This document shows positions 58,801-64,000 of a DNA stretch of 64,000 nt, piece by piece. Made by a program: the position numbers and the translations under genes. Numbering within the stretch: the stretch's first letter is position 1; each line of letters begins with the position of its first letter. This DNA is from Ascaris suum (taxonomy: Eukaryota > Nematoda > Chromadorea > Rhabditida > Ascarididae): contig CM024188.1 in assembly GCA_013433145.1 (NCBI GenBank), positions 7,787,001-7,851,000 of the forward strand, given 5' to 3'. Below the pieces are notes generated by a model. The model was not told where the DNA came from. It made no database searches and was given only the letters and a program-made list of their open reading frames with translations.

Positions 58801-59168
58801 TTACTTTGAGCATTGATTGGTTTGAAGCATAAATGAGTCTATCGAACTTGCTCCTCTCCAGAGCAGTTGGCGAACACGAGATGCAACAGGCAGCCGTTTT
58901 TCGGAGGCGGCGCGCAAGCTGCCGTTGAAAGTCATGTTGAAGAGATCGACAGAGGGGAGAAAAGTGTGCTAAAGTTTCTGCACACAAAACTTACAGGAGA
59001 TTTGATTGTTTGAAAATTTAAGCCGATCCACTCTTACCTTGTGGAAGGCAGCACGCGTGAATTGCGTGGAATTGCTCGGTGAGAACGCGTCTGTGACCTG
59101 AGGTGTAAACTTCAACTTAGAACTTCTCTCTGAAATCTTCGCTTGTAATTTTGTTTAAGGGTGAGAGG
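55827..59168. other. Intergenic, no firm gene recognised
   Basis: Many short open frames on both strands in relatively GC-richer sequence, none with a recognisable domain. A 15-G homopolymer lies at 57,938-57,952. An ATG frame at 57,124 (MTEIQMSEANQASSKEFDD) has soluble, coding-like composition but no clear donor. Confidence 0.4.
57938..57952 (+). repeat. Poly-G homopolymer (15 G)
   Basis: An uninterrupted run of 15 G, unusual in this AT-rich window. It could form a G-rich structure and is prone to length error in sequencing. Confidence 0.9.
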
Positions 59169-62100
59169 ATGGGGCGCACTTGTCCACACTGCGGAAGTTC
59201 TGATATCGATGACGATGCGGCTCGAGGCGACTCGACATGTATGAATTGCGGCACGGTGCTTGAGGAGTCTACGATTGTTTCTGATGTGACTTATCAAGAA
59301 AGAAGTGGGGGTGGGAGTACTTTAGTTGGTGAGTGTTAAGTTACGAGCATATCGTCGCTTTATTTCATCTCCACTCATGCAATACTTTTGGATTTTGCTT
59401 CTAAACATTTTTTTACATTTGTGCACATGTTTTTATTTACAACTTCGTTTCATAAACAAATTTTGGTGCCACTACTTTGGGCAACATCGGCATTTTCCAG
59501 TTGTTCAACAAGGAAACTTTCTTTGCTTTGGAACTAAGAAACTTGCTCGCCAGTTGCTTCATTCTCCAATTTCGCAAAAGCAGGACTTTTTTATCGCTCA
59601 GGCAACTATGGAACTTCCTTTGGATGATTTAGAGTCTTAAAAAATCTTGCTTAGCGCTTTGTCGATGTTCCCTTTCTTTGCCAATAGGACCTTTTTTCCT
59701 GCACGCAGCATGACGCTAATGAGTGCAGGTGGTTTTTGCTGGAGGTTAAAAAGGTTTGCAAGGGTTAAGTGTTTTCCTTCTTCCTGTTTATTTCTCGCCC
59801 GACTTGACAGATCAGTCGTCCTGAAAAGTTTCTTGAGGTGAGAGTTGGAGGAAGAATTGTGCATCTTCTCGAAAAAATGAACGTTGTGTGCTTATTTGTC
59901 AATGCAAAAATAGCTAGTATATACTGAATCAGCCAAATATCCCCCATGGCTCCCCTCTCCCCTTTAAAATATACTCGATGACGCGGTCCGCCTTATACTA
60001 TTCGAATTAATCTGCTTGATTTGCGTTCCAATGGCATAGTATGTTTCGATGACAGGTTGTAGCTGCATCTTCCCTGTTTTCGCTTTATTGCGCACTGATA
60101 AGTTTAAGTGGCACTGGCCGAACGCGGCTGCAGCATCAGAGTGGATCAGTGATGGAAACCACTAAAATTCGCGCTTCAGGGATGCTAGCAGACTCTAAAT
60201 TTCAGTCCACAAACTTCTCTGCGCAGATGGTATGTATGCGGAATGATCGAGAAACTGCTACTCCATCAGTATCGTTTAATACATGATGTTTCTTCTTCAG
60301 AGAGACTACACTAGCATTATTTGTAGTCCGTACACAGAAAGGGGGATTAGAGCCCTGAGACAATCGCAAACCAATTCTACAAAGAGGATAATTTCATGCC
60401 AAGGTGTCGGCTGTTTGTATAAAAGGTGGAGATTGATTGCGTAAGCTGGTTGACGGATTGATGTTGTTTGGCGCTGGGTCCATTGAATTAGTATTCACAA
60501 ATAACGTTGACGACGAATGGGTAGCTGGTGAGATGCAACCATAGGAACATTTTTTAGCATTGATATCCGCTTGTGGGTGGCAAACTACCGATAAAAATAA
60601 GGGGGATGAGTGTTAGTCTTCGACAAAAGATTTTGAACAGAAGCTGGCAATGAATAAAGGGTTGTGGGACGCCTGACATGTAAATAGAATATTTCTTGGA
60701 GATCAGATGCTCTCCTATCATATTCGACAACAAATGCGGTTTATTCATGTCGATCAGGAAGGCCATATAGTACAACTTGGGAGTTACAGACAGATTTCCT
60801 GTCTTATCGCATGGGGCATTCCGGATCTGCAGCGCCCTAGGTGCACCGAAAAGAAAGTTAATAGATCCAGGAAGCCATGAGCGCGGTACATGTTGTCGTA
60901 ACCTCGGTTTTTTCAGGTCAGTTCGTTTCTCATGACCGTGCGCAGCGACATACTCTCTCTGGCGTGCCAGGCCTTATGCATCAAGAGTCCAGAGAAGTAA
61001 CCTATATGAAAGGAAAGAAGCTCATCGAAGGGGTGATTATTGAATTTCACACTCACGCTACCCCAGGCGTTTGTGTTATTAGGTGCAGGATATATACTGT
61101 CTGGTATGCTTGAGATTCTGCTGATAAGCACCCTTAGTCCACTAGTCGAAATCCTTGATTTAATTACATTTTAGGAGGTAAAATTCTAGCGGTGACGCTT
61201 GTTTATGTCTCATTTTCTTTCAAATTATGTTGAAGTATCTGAATCAAGTGTATGAAAGCACTGATATGTTTTTCATGCACCTTGTTGAAATGGCTTTTAA
61301 ATTTCTTGAAGTGCACCACATGTTCGGTTACATACTCCCAACGATGTTACTAATCCTGTTAAAAAGCAGTTATGTCAATTATTCGCAAGCACTTGTGTGC
61401 TTGCTACCTCTTATTTTCTTGTGTGATTGATGAACTGATTTCATCAGACTCATCGCTTCCCCATACTAAAGTTTCCTTCCTTTGTAGATAGCGAGTCAGT
61501 TGCGTATAAATCAGCATTGCATCGATACTGCATATAACTTCTTCAAAATGTGTGTCTCTCGTAACTTCACTCGCGGTCGGGTGCGTTCGCACGTAGTGGC
61601 AGCTTGCCTTTACATGACTTGTCGTCTCGAGAATACCGCTCACCTGCTGCTCGATTTCAGCGATGTCACTCAGGTTCGCTGAATTCGTTGACCAGCCACG
61701 TGCTGCCTTCCACTCTGAATGGAGTGAAGAAATTTGGTCACTAACAGCTTATTTGATGAGATTTCATCAAAAGGTATTAGCTGACGCAAGTTGTTGCAGC
61801 ATGTTGAACAGTTCAGGCTGGATTGGGTTAGTGATCCTAGCTGAACAGTTGTAAGTGCACACTGTACAGTTCAGGCTGGAATCTCATATTTTACAAAGGT
61901 TCTACACGTGCTTCTGTGAGGTAGGTGCTGTGATGTGAGGCGTTGCTCTGATAAGTAGAGAGAGGGAGTTATATCAGATTGCCTTCCCACTTTCGGTTGG
62001 GGTGTTGGGGGAGCAATTGGAAGAGTGCTAGTGTAAGGGTTGCCCACTGGGAATTGTATCCCACATCACGGACAAGATACCACTACCCGAGGTCACAATT

Positions 62101-63083
62101 TCAGTTATCGAGCAAGTTGTATGAGGAAGAGAACGAAAGTGTTATTTTCATCAGGTGTTCCATAAGTAGTTGGGCTTTATCGTGAATTGATTCATTTGCA
62201 GATTTGCTGGTTGCGCACGTTGCGTTCTAATGAGTTCATTTCATCTGTTGGGAGGGGGCGTTAAAAGGGATATGGTTTTATGTAGTTTATCAAAGAAAAC
62301 TTTGCACTTTCTGTGGAATTATTCGCTTTTTTTTTCATTGGTTTTAAATTGGTTTATATCTACCCTTTCAAACTCTTGAAAGGGAAAATGGTGGTAACAA
62401 AATGGAGGGGTGAAACATCATTGTGCTTTCATAATGGAGAACCACTTAACCATGTTGATGGCGAGGTACACTTTCTGTTGTTTGCTTGTTGAGGACGCTT
62501 CATTCACATCTTGTGTATGTTGCAAATTTTAGGTGAATGTGTTCGATTTGGGACGCACGCTAAATTTCTTGGCTCGCTCTTTGAAAATCAACTTACCCAC
62601 TACGGATCCATGCTTGTATATCCTCCGATTCGCGGTGCTTCTGGAATTTGGAGAGAAGGAAAAAGAGGTCTGTTGATTGATAGTTCGTTTGCATCGCTAG
62701 AGCTTGTGTGCTGATACAACAAACGTTGTATCCAGACGAGTCGGTCTATTCATTTACACGCTGTTTTGTTGTTGTTCCTCTGGTACAGCGAACCAATGCT
62801 CAAGTGATTTCATCTTATGCGAAAATTGTTTGCAGGTGGTGTCTCTTGCGACTCGTCTGGTACAGCGAATGAAGCGGGACTGGATTGCTACGGGACGTCG
62901 CCCAACTGGACTCTGCGGTGCGGCGTTGGTTCTGGCGGCAAGGTGCTACAACTTCAACCGCACCATTGGCGATATCGTCCGGTTGTGCATATCAGTGAGA
63001 CCGTTGTCAGAAAGAGGCTTGATGAATTCGGCAAAACTCCGTCTAGTGAGCTAACAATCGACGAGTTCACTACCGTTGACTTG
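59169..63083 (+). CDS. brf-1: TFIIIB subunit Brf1, N-terminal half (five exons, runs off the window)
   Basis: Bridges TFIIIC, TBP and RNA polymerase III at tRNA and 5S genes, in the nucleus. Exons: 59169-59328, 60917-61032, 61488-61673, 62533-62667 and 62836-63083. The start [20 protein letters not shown], with CMNC, is the TFIIB-type zinc ribbon (two CxxC pairs). It is followed by the Brf1-typical SGGGST and GQFVS. The first cyclin fold reads [19 protein letters not shown] and [31 protein letters not shown] and [20 protein letters not shown] lead into the second fold: [20 protein letters not shown], then [20 protein letters not shown]. All junctions are in phase. Exon 5 needs one extra base near 62,978-62,985 to stay in frame (GDIV then VVHISE). 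About 282 residues are seen; the Brf1-specific C-terminal half lies beyond 64,000. Alternative TFIIB is excluded by the SREVT and TIDEF stretches. Confidence 0.95.
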
Positions 63084-64000
63084 GTCAGACTTTCATTGAA
63101 GTATTGTCTCATGAATTTTTGGACACCTCGCCTGATTTTTGTGCTTCTGAAAAATTTTGACGACTGTTGATTGTATGGCTAAGACGGAATCCCCTGTCAT
63201 GTAGTTAGTTTTCGGCGCTTGTTAAGTAAGCAGTTGTGGTGACTGGCAGATACGTCACATTCCGGACCGGAGTTGGTTTTTGGGCGTTGGTGGTCCAAGA
63301 ACAGTTTTGAGTTGGGGAAGAAAAGATCATCGGGTTTTTCTAGAAGAATGTAATCGGGTTGCTGGTAAATAGCAACTTCATAGAACATAGCAACTTCAAA
63401 TTTTACTTTTTCGTAAAGAATAAATCAGAAGGGTTTCAAAGAAGAATGCAAAGACCTATGAAAAAATTTTTCTCACGAATGCCGAAGAAGTGAAAATTTG
63501 TGACTGTGCGAATTTCCTTAATTTGGCTATGCCATTAACAATTTCTAGAACTCCAGTTAAGGCCACTTGCTTTAATAAGCGCACTTGCAGAAAGGAAATG
63601 AGCACGTTGACCGACCTGACGCCTTTGCTTAAATAGAATTCCAATTGAAACGAAATGTGCCTGAGAAGTTTCGGTCGTTTACCCAACAAAAGCAACGATT
63701 ACAGCGGAATTTGGTTGAAACCGCTAGAGCAGAAGTCGAATTTTTGCTGCTAAAAGTCGATTAAAATTTCAGCTTCCAGCCGAATTTCAGTTGACTGATT
63801 GCCGCAGCTAGTCAGCCTTGTTCGAATAACATAACTGCATTCACTTAGAATATTTTAATTCTCTTGTTGAAGTTATATTTTAGTTGTTTGTTTTATGTGC
63901 CGCGCTAATTGAGTTGTGCAATCAACGAAATCGGAAATTACTGCCTTGCAACTTTCCTATCGATTACCGCACGACTTTCCCAAGGAACCTGCATACAATT
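63084..64000. other. Probable Brf1 intron, no exon recognised
   Basis: After TVDL the sequence continues GTCAGA and no further Brf1-like coding sequence is visible to the window edge. Short frames on both strands lack family resemblance. Confidence 0.5.

Overview
The window looks like a repeat-rich, intron-rich nematode genome, most likely a parasitic species. Three things point there. Several genes have a polypyrimidine-AG acceptor placed directly before, or within about 20 bases of, the start codon, as in spliced-leader trans-splicing. Introns commonly end TTTTCAG or TTTCAG. The DNase II, Brf1 and decayed transposon proteins read well only as multi-exon animal genes. No bacterial-type operons, tRNAs or rRNAs were recognised. 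Most long open frames are chance products or shadows.

Layout, left to right. (1) 926-3082, plus strand: the 3' end of a leucine-rich-repeat single-pass membrane protein. (2) About 9.85-11.1 kb: a decayed CR1/jockey-like LINE. (3) 12,103-26,694, plus strand: a complete 10-exon DNase II (NUC-1 family) gene of about 348 residues. It has a signal peptide, both catalytic-histidine motifs (GHTKG and DHSK) and a probable 17-base microexon. Its 9.4-kb intron 3 has collected a retropepsin remnant, two long (AT)n tracts and an antisense Penelope-like retroelement. In that element the GIY-YIG endonuclease lies before the reverse transcriptase, which is the permuted Naiad/Chlamys arrangement. (4) 30.7-44.6 kb, plus strand: a cluster of three short secreted, low-complexity proteins (Ser/Asp-rich, Trp/Gly-rich and Pro/Gln/Ser-rich), all built with phase-1 introns. 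A decayed Ty3/Gypsy element lies between them. (5) 44.6-59.1 kb: mostly no recognisable genes, apart from a small two-exon minus-strand gene near 55.3-55.8 kb, a possible ligand-gated-channel exon near 53.8 kb and another (AT)n tract. (6) 59,169-63,083, plus strand: the N-terminal half of TFIIIB subunit Brf1, running off the right edge, with an apparent one-base deletion near 62,98x.

The genes do not form one pathway. DNase II is a secreted or lysosomal nuclease, Brf1 is a nuclear RNA polymerase III factor, and the small secreted proteins are unrecognised, probably lineage-specific products. The two most notable elements are the permuted-domain Penelope-like retroelement with a hammerhead-like fold near its 3' side, and the three-gene secreted cluster. 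Single-base frame breaks occur in otherwise good coding sequence at Brf1 and in the secreted cluster, so assembly error must be weighed against true pseudogenisation.
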